Shown here: in pieces, positions 1-7,694 of the stretch | Position numbering within the stretch: position 1 is the first letter of the stretch | Layout: every line of letters starts with the position of its first letter | NCBI GenBank assembly: GCA_026770575.1 | Contig: MU657183.1 | Span: 504,507-519,086, forward strand | Direction: 5' to 3' | DNA from: Pelagophyceae sp. CCMP2097 | Lineage: Eukaryota; Sar; Pelagophyceae | Length of the DNA stretch: 14,580 bases | Notes under the pieces: model-generated | The model's input: only the letters and a program-made list of their open reading frames with translations | Database searches by the model: none | Told to the model about the DNA's origin: nothing | Program-made: the position numbers and the translations under genes

Positions 1-2010
1 CACTTCTGCCCCGATGACGCCGAGCTCGTGCTGGAGATCTTCAAGACGCTCGGCTCGGGCGCCTCGATCAAGGACGTGCCCGTGCAGTTCCGCGCCAAGG
101 ACGGCAGAATCGTGCCGCTGCTCATCGACTCGAACGTCAACTACACCAAAAGCGGCGACTTTAACCACACGCGGTGCTTCATCCGCGACGACACGGGCCG
201 CAAGGTCAACGAAGCGCGCGCCGAGCTCATGATGCACGAGCTGAAGCGGAGTGCGGAGCTTTTCGACGCCTTCGTTTCGCGCACTTTACACTTGGTCCGG
301 ACGCCATGCCACGTGGTGCTGGCGGAACTGGACCACGTGCAGACGGGCGAGCTGCCGCGGTGCGAGGCGGACTCGGTGCTCCGCGAGGCGACGCACCTGC
401 TGGAGCACGTCATCGGCATGACTGCGGACGTTTCCGACATAATGCGCTTCGAGCAGGGCGCGGCGCTCAAGGTGCGCCGGCAGGCCACAGACCTCAGGGA
501 ATTCTGTAGGGCGGCGGTCGACCTGGCGCTGCCCCTGGTGCGCGAGGGCGTCGAGCTCATCTTCAACTTTGACGCCGGCGGCGGCTCCGTCTCCACGGAC
601 GACGTCGTTGTCGTACGCGTCTTGACTCACCTCTTGAGGAACGCGGCGGCGGCGACGGCGCAGGGCCGCATCGTGCTGCGCGTCTCGCACGGCGAGGACG
701 ACGTCATGCTTGCCGTCGAGGACACGGGCCCCGGCCTGAACACGGGAGACCTCTTGTTCATAAAGCGCTACTCGGCAGACCTCCGCGCGCTTGAGGAAAT
801 GCCCCTCAACGACGCCGTCGCCGCGCGCGGCAAGCTCGAGCAGGACCTCTTAATAAGCAGCGGCAAGGAGGGCCTCGGCGTCGGCCTCTCGCTGTCGTAT
901 TGGCTGGTGCATGCGCTCGGCGGCGAGCTGCAGTGCGAGAGTGTGCGCGGCCGCGGCACGTGCTTCTGGTTCCGGCTGCGGCGCGGCGCCGAGGACCGCG
1001 GCGGTGCGGCGCCGGGTGAGGTCTACCACCCGCAGCGCAGCGATGCGACCCGGTCCCGGTCCCGGTCGGCCTCGGTGGCAGCGTCCATGGCGGCGCACGT
1101 CCACGCGAACGACGTCCACGCGAGCGATGCGAGGTCTAAAGACGGCGAAAGGCGAATAGATGGCGACGACGTCTTGGACGACGGCAGCGCGTGCACGCTT
1201 CCGCCGTTGCTGAGCTCGGCTTCGAGCTCGCGGAGTGCGGCGTCAGAGGGCTCGGCCGAGGCGGCGGTCGCTCCCGAGTCGGCCGCCCCCGAGTCGGCCG
1301 CCCGCGACCTGGCTTCGCCGGCGGCGCTGTCGGCGGCGTTGGAGCTGCGCATCATGGCGTCGGTGGGGCCGTCGCCGGAGCCCGAGGCGCCGGAGCCCGA
1401 GGCGCGGCAGCCCGAGGCGCCGGAGCCCGAAGCGCCGGAAACCGAGGCGCGGCAGCCCGAGGCGCGGCAGCCGCGGCTCGGGCCGTGGGTGCGGTCCGAC
1501 TTTTACGTCCCCCCGCCCGCCCCCGCCGCGCCCACGGCCGCCGCCGTCACGCGCCGTGGCGTCTTCGAGGCGACCAAGGTCCCGCACGTCCTCGTCGTCG
1601 AGGACTCGCCGCTCTGCGCCAAGGTGCTCGCGAAGATGCTCTCGCGCGCGGGCTGCACGTCGCGCGTCGTCGGCGACGGGGCGCAGGGTGTGGCGGCGCT
1701 CGAGGCCGGGGCGTCGGACTACGACCTCGTTTTGATGGATTTGAGGATGCCGGTGATGGACGGTTTTGAAGCGACTCGGATAGCAAAACAGCGACTCGGC
1801 GTCAGTTTGCCAATCGTCGGGGTGACGGCAGAGTCGGGCTTCGACACGCGGGAGCTCTGCGAGGAGTCCGGCTTCGACGGCGTCACCCCGAAGCCCGTCA
1901 AGCTCGCCACGATCGTCGAGCTGCTCCAGAAGCACCTCGCGGACATCGCCACGCCCCGCGAAAAGGAGCCCGCCGAGGCCGACAACGAAGCCATGGCCAC
2001 GGCGCCGTGA
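1..2010 (+). CDS. hybrid histidine kinase with C-terminal receiver domain (5' partial)
   Basis: Phosphorelay sensor kinase. The frame is open to the left edge, so the start lies outside the window; residues are numbered here from the GTG at 28. Order: C-terminal half of a PAS/PAC domain (to about residue 60); a degenerate dimerisation/H-box with phospho-acceptor candidate H88 in HLVRTP instead of the usual HE(L/I)RTP; N-box with N205; G1 box DTGPG from D232; G2 box GLGVGL at about 282; then a low-complexity linker of about 200 residues rich in Ser, Ala and Pro-Glu repeats. The receiver domain starts near 518 with acidic pair E525/D526, phospho-acceptor D571 in MDLRMP, T600 and K622. No HPt domain follows, so a separate phosphotransfer protein would be expected. 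No intron is needed in the visible part. Stop TGA at 2008-2010. Ligand and cellular location cannot be told from this part. Confidence 0.95.
   Translation, partial: HFCPDDAELVLEIFKTLGSGASIKDVPVQFRAKDGRIVPLLIDSNVNYTKSGDFNHTRCFIRDDTGRKVNEARAELMMHELKRSAELFDAFVSRTLHLVRTPCHVVLAELDHVQTGELPRCEADSVLREATHLLEHVIGMTADVSDIMRFEQGAALKVRRQATDLREFCRAAVDLALPLVREGVELIFNFDAGGGSVSTDDVVVVRVLTHLLRNAAAATAQGRIVLRVSHGEDDVMLAVEDTGPGLNTGDLLFIKRYSADLRALEEMPLNDAVAARGKLEQDLLISSGKEGLGVGLSLSYWLVHALGGELQCESVRGRGTCFWFRLRRGAEDRGGAAPGEVYHPQRSDATRSRSRSASVAASMAAHVHANDVHASDARSKDGERRIDGDDVLDDGSACTLPPLLSSASSSRSAASEGSAEAAVAPESAAPESAARDLASPAALSAALELRIMASVGPSPEPEAPEPEARQPEAPEPEAPETEARQPEARQPRLGPWVRSDFYVPPPAPAAPTAAAVTRRGVFEATKVPHVLVVEDSPLCAKVLAKMLSRAGCTSRVVGDGAQGVAALEAGASDYDLVLMDLRMPVMDGFEATRIAKQRLGVSLPIVGVTAESGFDTRELCEESGFDGVTPKPVKLATIVELLQKHLADIATPREKEPAEADNEAMATAP
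1378..1474 (+). repeat. Pro-Glu-Ala repeat array in the kinase linker
   Basis: Imperfect 15-nt units related to cccgaggcgccggag encode PEAPE/PEARQ pentapeptides between the ATPase domain and the receiver. Related short duplications lie just upstream: an RSRSRS stretch near 1051-1068, a VHAND/VHASD pair near 1097-1130 and a PESAA pair near 1275-1300. The linker is probably a flexible, length-variable tether. Confidence 0.85.
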
Positions 2011-2087
2011 CGAGGCCGCCCGCGAAACCCGCCTCGCCCGCAACCCACTGTCGGCCATCTTCTGGCGTTGCCGCCGGATTTTTAAAT

Positions 2088-2093
2088 AATAAA
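2088..2093 (+). promoter_or_regulatory. candidate poly(A) signal of the histidine kinase
   Basis: AATAAA lies 78 nt past the kinase stop codon in a short AT-rich patch (ttttaaataataaa) inside otherwise GC-rich sequence. Its position fits a 3' UTR end. Cleavage site not determined. Confidence 0.55.
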
Positions 2094-2100
2094 CTCCTTG

Positions 2101-2878
2101 CCTGCCGCGGCCGTCCACCGAGGGTCGCGGCGCGCCTCCGGGAGGCATAGGCCGAGGCCAAGACGTTCAGTCCCGTCGCTGCGCCGACGTCCTCCGGAAG
2201 CTCGCGTCGCCGCGGGGGCCTTTCTTGCATATGCATTGAAGAACTTGTTGCATTACAATTGTATTAACTTGCAACTTCAAGCCGCAGTAGGATTTAAACA
2301 GATCCCGCTTACCTAACGATTTCGAAGCGGCGAAGAGCATGCCCTCTCCGGAGAGCTCCGGGACCTCTGGCGGCGGCGTTTGGCGTCATCCGGCGCACCA
2401 GCACGGCGCACGCCTCTGCGGTCGACGCCCTCGAGCGAGCCTTTGCAGCCCAAATGGCCCGAACCGGCGCCTCTTATCGGTGAAGGCGATGGCTCCGAGG
2501 ACCCGACGCGGCGCTCTTCGCTTCCAACGAGGGGCACCTAGGCCCTGCTCCAGTTGAACTTACGCTTCCAGGAACGTTCCCAGAAACGTTCTCTAGTGAT
2601 ACAGACCAACAAATCCTTGGGGTTAGCCCCTACGGGGGCCCTTATCTTGCAGCGCGCGTAGGGAGGGAAGCGCCGCTCCGATCCATCCGTTGTGCTGCCG
2701 TTTCACTTTGGTCCTGAGGTTCGTGAGCGCCGCGCATCATTCGGAGTCGTGATGGCATCCCACCTCTGGGACTCGGACTCGGAGACTGCCCGTGTTGACT
2801 CTCAATAGATTTCTCACGAGTGCTTCGCGTAAAGTCAAAGGCATTAGGCCGCTGTGCGGAGGGGGTATGTGCAAAAGC
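2101..2878. other. 778-nt stretch between the kinase and EMC7; no gene resolved
   Basis: GC-rich to about 2224, then an AT-rich patch at 2225-2320 (promoter or intron-like), then GC-rich again. A plus-strand frame stays open from about 2329 to a TAG at 2539-2541 and reads like a coding tail (see separate entry). 2541-2878 has no convincing frame. It holds a GAA/TTC array at 2566-2591 and short GC palindromes near 2621-2640. The last part should be the 3' UTR and flank of EMC7, which ends at 2879 on the minus strand. Confidence 0.5.
2329..2541 (+). CDS. possible terminal exon of an unrecognised gene
   Basis: From about 2329 the frame reads through 70 codons to a TAG at 2539-2541, ending in a Pro/Ser/Glu-rich tail (...PLIGEGDGSEDPTRRSSLPT). 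An in-frame TAA at 2314-2316 means an intron acceptor would be needed just before; ttcgaag ending at 2327, preceded by a branchpoint-like CTAAC, is a candidate. No upstream exon was identified. A second plus frame (2340-2486) and the antisense frame are also open, so strand and frame are uncertain. No family recognised; the open frame may be chance in GC-rich DNA. Confidence 0.22.
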   Translation, partial: GEEHALSGELRDLWRRRLASSGAPARRTPLRSTPSSEPLQPKWPEPAPLIGEGDGSEDPTRRSSLPTRGT

Positions 2879-3749
2879 CTATTTGATCTTCTTCGACTCC
2901 TTTTCCTCCTTCAAGTTCTCCTCCTCGCCGCCGCCAAACAGCGTCTTCAGCATGGAGGCAGGATCTTGGGCGCTGCCCATTTGCTCCTGCATCTTCTTCA
3001 TCTCCTCGGGATCCATCGACTCCATGAGCCTAGTCGAAAGGGCGTTTTTGTGAGAGACGTACGGCGGTTCAACGGGCCATTCGACGTGCCGGTCCCAAAG
3101 ACGCACTTTGGCATCAAGAAGACGAGGATGGCGGTGACGCCGATCATGAGGTACATTGGGTTTTGCAGCAGCGTGTGGAGTCCGACTTGTTCTCTCTTGT
3201 CGAAATATTCGTATTTCAAGTGCGCGTCCAGCCGAATCGGGTACGCCAGAGCGTTCTTGGCAGCCCCAGGGTACTTGTACTCCAGGCACCGGACCTGCTG
3301 GTCCGCCTGCGAGGGCAGGTTGATCTTGACCTGCGAGAAGACGAACTCCGTCGAGAGCACGTCCAGCAGATAAACGCCCGGCTTGACGTCGTGGAAGACA
3401 AAGCTGCCGTCCAAGCGCGTGTACGTGCGATACTCGTCGCCGTTCAGGACGACGGTCGTCGTCGCCAGCGTCTGCGTCTTGTCGCGGAGGTTTAACGAAC
3501 CCTCGACGGGGTACGACTCGATGAGCACCGGGGCCTCGGCGACCGCCGGAGACTCCGCGACCGCGCCTGACGGGGAGCGTAAGGGAGGGTATGCGGGCCT
3601 GGCACCGCGCGGGGGTATTCGACAAGGACCTGGACGTTGCGACAAGGTGCGGCCCCCGCGCTTTGCCAAAACCCGCTCCAAACGTAAAGACGCCGCGTTC
3701 GAGGACCCCGCACGAAGAGCGCGACGCAGGCGGCCAGAGCGCCCCGCAT
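2879..3749 (-). CDS. EMC7: ER membrane protein complex subunit 7 (EMC7), three exons
   Basis: Subunit of the EMC, which inserts and stabilises membrane proteins in the ER. Exons 3749-3707, 3566-3107, 3029-2879; 217 aa (human EMC7 is about 242). Residues 1-15 form a short hydrophobic, signal-like N-terminus. About 28-105 form the lumenal beta-sandwich (YPVEGSLNLRD, DGSFVFHDVKPGVYLLDV). The single membrane span is about 147-168 (NPMYLMIGVTAILVFLMPK), matching the NPMVMMM...LLPK segment of the family. The cytosolic tail starts LMESMDPEEMKKMQEQ and ends Lys-rich. Intron 2 (77 nt, GTGCGT...TAG) joins PK to LMESMD in frame. Intron 1 (140 nt) uses a weak GTCCTC donor and is the less certain junction; the start was chosen because it supplies the signal sequence. 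Divergent from PAM18 with about 96 nt between the start codons. Confidence 0.92.
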
Positions 3750-3845
3750 CCTGCGCGAGGGCCGCGCGCCTCGGTCGCTGGGCGCTCTCGCGACAGCCAA
3801 TCGCAAAAAGCGTGTGATCGCTGATATCACAGACGTCGATTCGCG
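3750..3845. promoter_or_regulatory. short bidirectional promoter between EMC7 and PAM18
   Basis: Only 96 nt separate the two start codons, so both core promoters and 5' UTRs must overlap here or extend into each other. It contains a CCAAT pentamer at 3797-3801 and a perfect interrupted palindrome, TGTGAT at 3813-3818 and ATCACA at 3826-3831. No TATA box is evident. The functional roles of these motifs are inferred. Confidence 0.55.
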
Positions 3846-4723
3846 ATGCAGGCCTTCCGCGCTCTGGCCCGCGGCCCCGTGCAGCGCCTCGGCCCGGTGC
3901 ACGGATTGGCGCGGCGCGAGAGCTCGGGGCTGATCTTCGGCGGGCTCGCCGTTTCCGCGGCGGCGGTGGGGGCGCAGTACGCGCTGGCGTGGCAGAAAAC
4001 GCGCGCCGAGAGTAAGTCCCCTTGGCGCGTGCTTCTGCAGACCGTTCGGAAGCACGACGTATTCACGCGTAGACGCGGCCAACGGCCCGGCGGCGGGCGC
4101 GGCCGGCGCGGCCGGCGCGGGCGAGCAGGAGGTGCGTGCGCCCGCCGATGCCCCTCGCGGCTCGACATTAAGGACGTGCACACAGGCGGGCGGCGCCGCG
4201 CCGTCGTTCACGGACTCGTTCTTCAAGAAGCGGTTCTATGAAGGTGAGTCCTTGCGTCCTTGCAAGTCAACTCGTCGACGCTCGCCGGGTTCGAGCCGCG
4301 CCCTCGCCGCGTCTCGCTCGGTACCCTCTCCACCGCCGCGGCCCGCAGGCCCGTTCGAGTCGAAGATGTCGCGGCGCGAGGCGGTAAGTGATTGAAGGGC
4401 GAAGTGATTGAAGGGCGTCGTGCATCTGCGGGCGGCCCGCGCGGATCCGCGGCCCGCGCTTTGTCATGACCTCCGCCTTTCAGGCGCTCATCCTCGGCGT
4501 ACGAGAGTCTGCGACGATTGAGCGCATCAAGGAGGCTCACCGACGAATATTGCGCATCAACCACCCCGTAAGTCTACCACCCTGTGTTCTGCCCACACTC
4601 CCCGCCGCCCGCCGACACGCTTTATCGTAGGACATGGGCGGGTCGACGTTCCTGGCGGGCAAGGTCAACGAGGCCAAAGAGCTTTTGATCAAGGGTAAAG
4701 AGGACGTCAAGAGTGCTCCTTAA
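3846..4723 (+). CDS. PAM18: PAM18/TIM14 J-domain protein of the mitochondrial import motor, six exons
   Basis: Inner-membrane J-protein that stimulates the ATPase of mitochondrial Hsp70 at the TIM23 translocon (human DNAJC19). Exons 3846-4011, 4073-4131, 4186-4243, 4349-4383, 4484-4567, 4631-4723; 164 aa. Residues 1-28 are basic, about 29-48 are the membrane span (LIFGGLAVSAAAVGAQYALAW), then an Ala/Gly linker. The conserved core follows: FFKKRFYEGPF, SKMSRREAALILGV, and the J-domain with HPD at 133-135 (INHPDMGGS) and VNEAKELL. REAALILGV is identical to the human protein as recalled. The HPD triad rules out PAM16, which lacks it. Phases agree at all five introns (61, 54, 105, 100, 63 nt), all GT-AG. 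The second intron is 54 nt with no in-frame stop, so its retention would add 18 residues. The last intron splits HP from D. Stop TAA at 4721-4723. Confidence 0.97.
4248..4263 (+). repeat. 8-bp perfect tandem duplication at the donor of PAM18 intron 3
   Basis: gtccttgc is repeated at 4248-4255 and 4256-4263, starting four bases into the intron whose donor is GTGAGT at 4244. Short enough that chance is possible on its own. Confidence 0.85.
4386..4417 (+). repeat. 16-bp perfect tandem duplication at the donor of PAM18 intron 4
   Basis: aagtgattgaagggcg occurs twice head to tail (4386-4401, 4402-4417), beginning two bases after the GT of the donor at 4384. It lies wholly in the intron. Confidence 0.97.
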
Positions 4724-4907
4724 AAAGGAGTCGCAATTCTGAGTCGGCGGCTTTTACACTTGTAACGCAAGACCCCCTACGCACCGAGCCCCCGCGGCGG
4801 CCTGCCCCTGCCGTCCGGGCCCCGACGAGGTTCTACACGGACGTCGTTTCTTTCGGCGACCTTCGTTCGCGTTGTTGCCAGTCCCAACGGCGAACGTTGT
4901 ACCGCGA

Positions 4908-5648
4908 ATGACGACGTACGCGCAAGCCATGTCGGGCCCGCCGTCGCCGCACCGCCCGCGATGCGTCGAGCCGGCGAAGGAGCCGCACACGGTCGTGTTT
5001 GAGGCCTGTGAAGAAAATAGTAAGCCTATACCCCAGACCAATGCCAGAGGCCCGGCCGTCCCTGCCTTGAAGCCGCGCGCAGGGCCGCCCGCGCCGTCGA
5101 AACACGACGTGCCGCAGACGCCGTATAGGCTCCGACGAGGAGGACGCTTTGGACGAGGGTGCGGACGCCGCACCGGGGCCTCCGCGCGAGGTCGACCTCA
5201 CCGCGGAGGGTGACGCTTCACCCGCGGGCGAACGACCATGCTGCGCCGATGTGGGGAGTCCGGCGAAACGAGCGACCGTCGACGACTTCTTCAGCGATCA
5301 GCCGGCGTCCCCGCGACTGCGCACGTGAGGCCGCTCTCGCAGCAGCGGCGCGCTCCTCCGTGGCGGCATCGCAGCCGAGGAGCACGGAGGGTCTCTCCCC
5401 GCGAGCATTGCTGGCCTCCCCGAGCGGTGGTCGCCGAGCAGCCCTCGACCGCTTTGGCCTTAGGCGCGGGCGTTTCGGAGGCGCCACAGTCGGATTACGC
5501 GACGGTCCGGACGCGCGACGAGACGGGCCGGTTGCTGGAGTACGTCGAGCTCCAAGGCCACCGCAGTCGACGGCCCGACAGCCCCGACATGATTGTCATC
5601 GCAGTGGATGACGACACCGGCTGCGACACCGGCTGCATCGGGCTCTGA
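4908..5648 (+). CDS. unrecognised acidic protein, three-exon model
   Basis: No family recognised. Model: exons 4908-5019, 5129-5324, 5375-5648, 193 aa. Exon 1 (MTTYAQAMSGPPSPHR..., ending HTVVFEACEEN) leads into a strong GTAAGC donor. After a 109-nt intron ending TAG, exon 2 is acidic (SSDEEDALDEGADAAPG) and ends near ATVDDFFSDQPASPRL. That frame meets a stop unless the GTGAGG donor at 5325 is used. Joining to the cgcag acceptor at 5374 keeps phase and reaches a plausible C-terminus, DETGRLLEYVELQG ... DMIVIAVDDDTGCDTGCIGL. The second intron (50 nt) and the 5375-5490 stretch are the weak part, since another frame there also looks coding. No signal peptide or membrane span. The acidic, Ser/Pro-rich make-up suggests a largely disordered soluble protein. 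It starts 184 nt after PAM18 and converges on ICMT. Confidence 0.55.
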
Positions 5649-5734
5649 GCCCTTTTTGAATAAGGATAGAAAAACGAACAAAGCGACTCCCGGGGAGCGA
5701 AGGCGACTGGCGGAGGCCGTTGTTCGGATTCGGC

Positions 5735-7062
5735 TCAGTCGTGGATGGTCGGAGTGCGGGGAATAAACTGGATGAATGGGATGCCGATTCTAGACCGGCG
5801 GACGTACGCCGCGTACTCGACGGGATAAAAGTGGTGCAGCGTCGCCTCCTCGTACGGGATGCCTAATGCGGCTGGTCGAAAAGGCGCTTCAGCCAACATC
5901 CAGGGGATCATCCGGGGGCGAGCCTTGTGGCCACGCTGCCCCTTTTCCTTATTCGTTTACGGAGGAGCCCTTTCACTCTGTAAATACTCTGTCAGACAAG
6001 TGTCCGGGTTGCTCCTCATTCTCGACGCGGGTTTTGCGGTGCGCGAAAAACGCACGCGATGCCCAAAAGTACCCGATAAAGCAAATGGGATTAGAGAGGA
6101 GCCTAGATTAGAGAGGAGCCTAGTCGACCGCACTCCGTCCCCGCGCGAGGAGCGGATACACTCACACTTGCGTACCGACGGACCACCAGAACCAGCCTAA
6201 ACAAAACGTCAGCGAGGACCATCGGCCAACAGACGTCTCCCTCGAGAAAACGACTCGGTATGGAGCGTCTGCAGGGGTCTGCGCGCCTCTCCGTCTTCTG
6301 GGCCGTCGTGTGACGCTGCGACTCGCCAAAGTATGCCGGATGCCTCAAATATGCGTAGACGCCGTCTGTGACGAGCTTGTGCTTATCATCCCGACTGGTC
6401 ATGATCACGTGGGAAAAGTTCTCGCCGCACTGCCACATGGCCACCATTCTCACGCCGTTGCCGAGCACCACGACGCACAGACCGAGGGCCATGGTGATTG
6501 GGAAGGTCTGCTTCAAGGTGGGGAAGAAATAGCGCTCGATCCAAAACTCCAACGCGCTGGCCAATGCCGCGAGCTTGTACTCTAAAGAATGATCCAAAAG
6601 CCAAGAGTCGAAGGAGACGTCGCGCGGCTTGAACAGCGCCGTAGTAAGGAACCTATCCCCGCATCGGCCGGCGCGCAAAGGGAAGATCGGACGCCGATCT
6701 GCACTCCGATGCGTGAAAGAAGCAGAGCGCGAATGCGTAGGCCGACCACGCGGATAGGGCCGTAGAGCCGCCTGGAAAAGGCGCGTCTTTGGCGGCCGCG
6801 GCGCGCCAAAGGCGCTCTCCAAAGGCGCTCTCCGTGGCGCACCCCAGGCGGCGTATACAGCGATTGCGGCGTGGACGCCGCCGACGAAGCCGAGGCCGAG
6901 GCCGGCGAGCGCGGTGCACCCGACGCCGTGCTTGGAACCTACCGCGGCGCCGTCTGCGCCGTCGCTGCGTCGGTTAGGGTTTCCGAGGACCCCCGCGACC
7001 CCGAGACGCGGAAGGTTACCAAAAGGCCGCAGAATCGCATCGTCGCGCTCCGTCGGCGCCAT
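5735..7062 (-). CDS. ICMT: protein-S-isoprenylcysteine O-methyltransferase (ICMT), six exons
   Basis: ER integral-membrane enzyme that methylates the C-terminal prenylcysteine of CaaX proteins with S-adenosylmethionine. Exons 7062-6843, 6771-6705, 6652-6327, 6196-6166, 6102-6038, 5862-5735; 278 aa (human 284). Family landmarks in order: SAYAFALCFFHASEFLTTAL; DSWLLDHSLEYKLAALASAL; NFSHVI; the SAM-site region LVTDGVYAYLRHPAYFGWFW; VGTQVLLSNPICFIGYFWA; FFAHRIPYEEATLHHF; EYAAYVRRSRIGIPF. From VGTQ to the EEY/VEY segment the spliced protein aligns with human ICMT without gaps. That fit requires GC-AG introns at 6197-6326 and 5863-6037; the others are GT-AG. The start ATG at 7062 is the first in a long open frame; the first 40 or so residues are not conserved and the true start could differ. 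The intron acceptor before LLSN is duplicated (see repeat entry). Confidence 0.96.
6090..6123 (-). repeat. 17-bp perfect tandem duplication across an ICMT splice acceptor
   Basis: On the plus strand attagagaggagcctag occurs at 6090-6106 and 6107-6123. Read on the minus strand each copy carries CTAG followed by gctcctctctaat, that is an acceptor plus the codons for LLSN. The copy at 6090-6106 supplies the acceptor that fits the protein. The other copy lies inside the intron with an identical core acceptor, and its use would shift the frame by 17 nt. Confidence 0.97.
6808..6833 (-). repeat. 13-bp perfect tandem duplication in ICMT intron 1
   Basis: aaaggcgctctcc is repeated at 6808-6820 and 6821-6833, inside the 71-nt intron at 6772-6842. 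It starts 9 nt from the donor end on the minus strand. Confidence 0.95.
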
Positions 7063-7694
7063 CAAGGCGCGGGGCGCCGCGGGCCGCCGAGCCGGGCAGA
7101 GATCGCGCGCGCCGTCGACCAAGGCCGACCTGCTTTTACTGCTTGCTTGCTTAAGATCCACCCTGCCAGTGGGTGGGGCTGCTTCGAGTAGACTTCTACT
7201 TCTCGATGTCAATCCCAGGGTTCAAGGGTTTTTAGCGACTCTGCGTCCAACGACGGCGAGAGCCGGTGGGAGGCCTTTGGACGGGCTTCCGGGACCGTGC
7301 CGTCGCGTGCGGACCGCCCCTGTGACACGCAACGCCCGAGCGCGGGTGCGCAACCGAACCCAGTGAGGACCCCAGGCTCGAGCCACAGCGGACCATCGAG
7401 CCGGGCTTCCCCGCCGCGCGGTGCATGCGTCCGTGCAGCCTCGATGTCCGGACGAGACACCGTCGCACGGTTAGGAGCACGTGTCATCTGAGATGAGGTG
7501 GAGACGGCACCTTAACGACCCTGGCGCACTCGCGAAGCGTCGGACGCGAGCGAAGCGGGGTGGGGTCGCCGGTCTGGGAGCGGCGCCGATGTGCGTGCCG
7601 GGAGCGGCTCGAGGTCCGTCGATGCCGATTGGGCGCGGCACGTGCCGGTCCGTCTATTCAGGATGGGCTGTGAGCATCGTCGAGGATGCCCGCG
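7063..7694. other. 632-nt gap between ICMT and the MYND/Sel1 gene
   Basis: Upstream flank of ICMT plus downstream flank of the MYND/Sel1 gene. No frame here has recognisable content. A 92-codon minus-strand frame (7209-7487) is open but compositionally unremarkable and largely overlaps the repeat copy at 7271-7349. A small hairpin (CCACCC, 7-nt loop, GGGTGG) lies near 7158-7176. Confidence 0.6.
7271..7349 (+). repeat. diverged dispersed repeat, copy 1
   Basis: About 79 nt resembling 8951-9029 in the same orientation. Shared blocks include gacgggct, gccgtcgc, ggaccgcccc, tgtg and gcgggtgc, with small indels. By eye it is about 80 percent identical. Both copies are intergenic and flank the MYND/Sel1 gene. 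Confidence 0.75.

Noticed and set aside
1243..2148. Long minus-strand open frame (301 codons) under the histidine kinase
   Set aside because: Arg/Gly-rich mirror of a GC-rich coding strand; the plus frame has complete kinase and receiver motifs.
5325..5342. An 18-nt intron (GTGAGG...CGCAG) in the 4908 gene
   Set aside because: Phase fits, but 18 nt is below any plausible spliceosomal intron length in this window (minimum otherwise 46); the 50-nt alternative was preferred.
6103..6322. GT donor (GTCGCA) for ICMT intron 3 instead of GC
   Set aside because: It would read ELVLVVRR instead of the conserved GWFWWSVGTQ.
6970..6985. ttagggttt as telomere-like repeat
   Set aside because: A single unit inside ICMT exon 1; no array.
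7209..7487. 92-codon minus-strand frame between ICMT and the MYND/Sel1 gene
   Set aside because: No recognisable motif, overlaps a dispersed repeat, and open frames of this length are common by chance in DNA this GC-rich.
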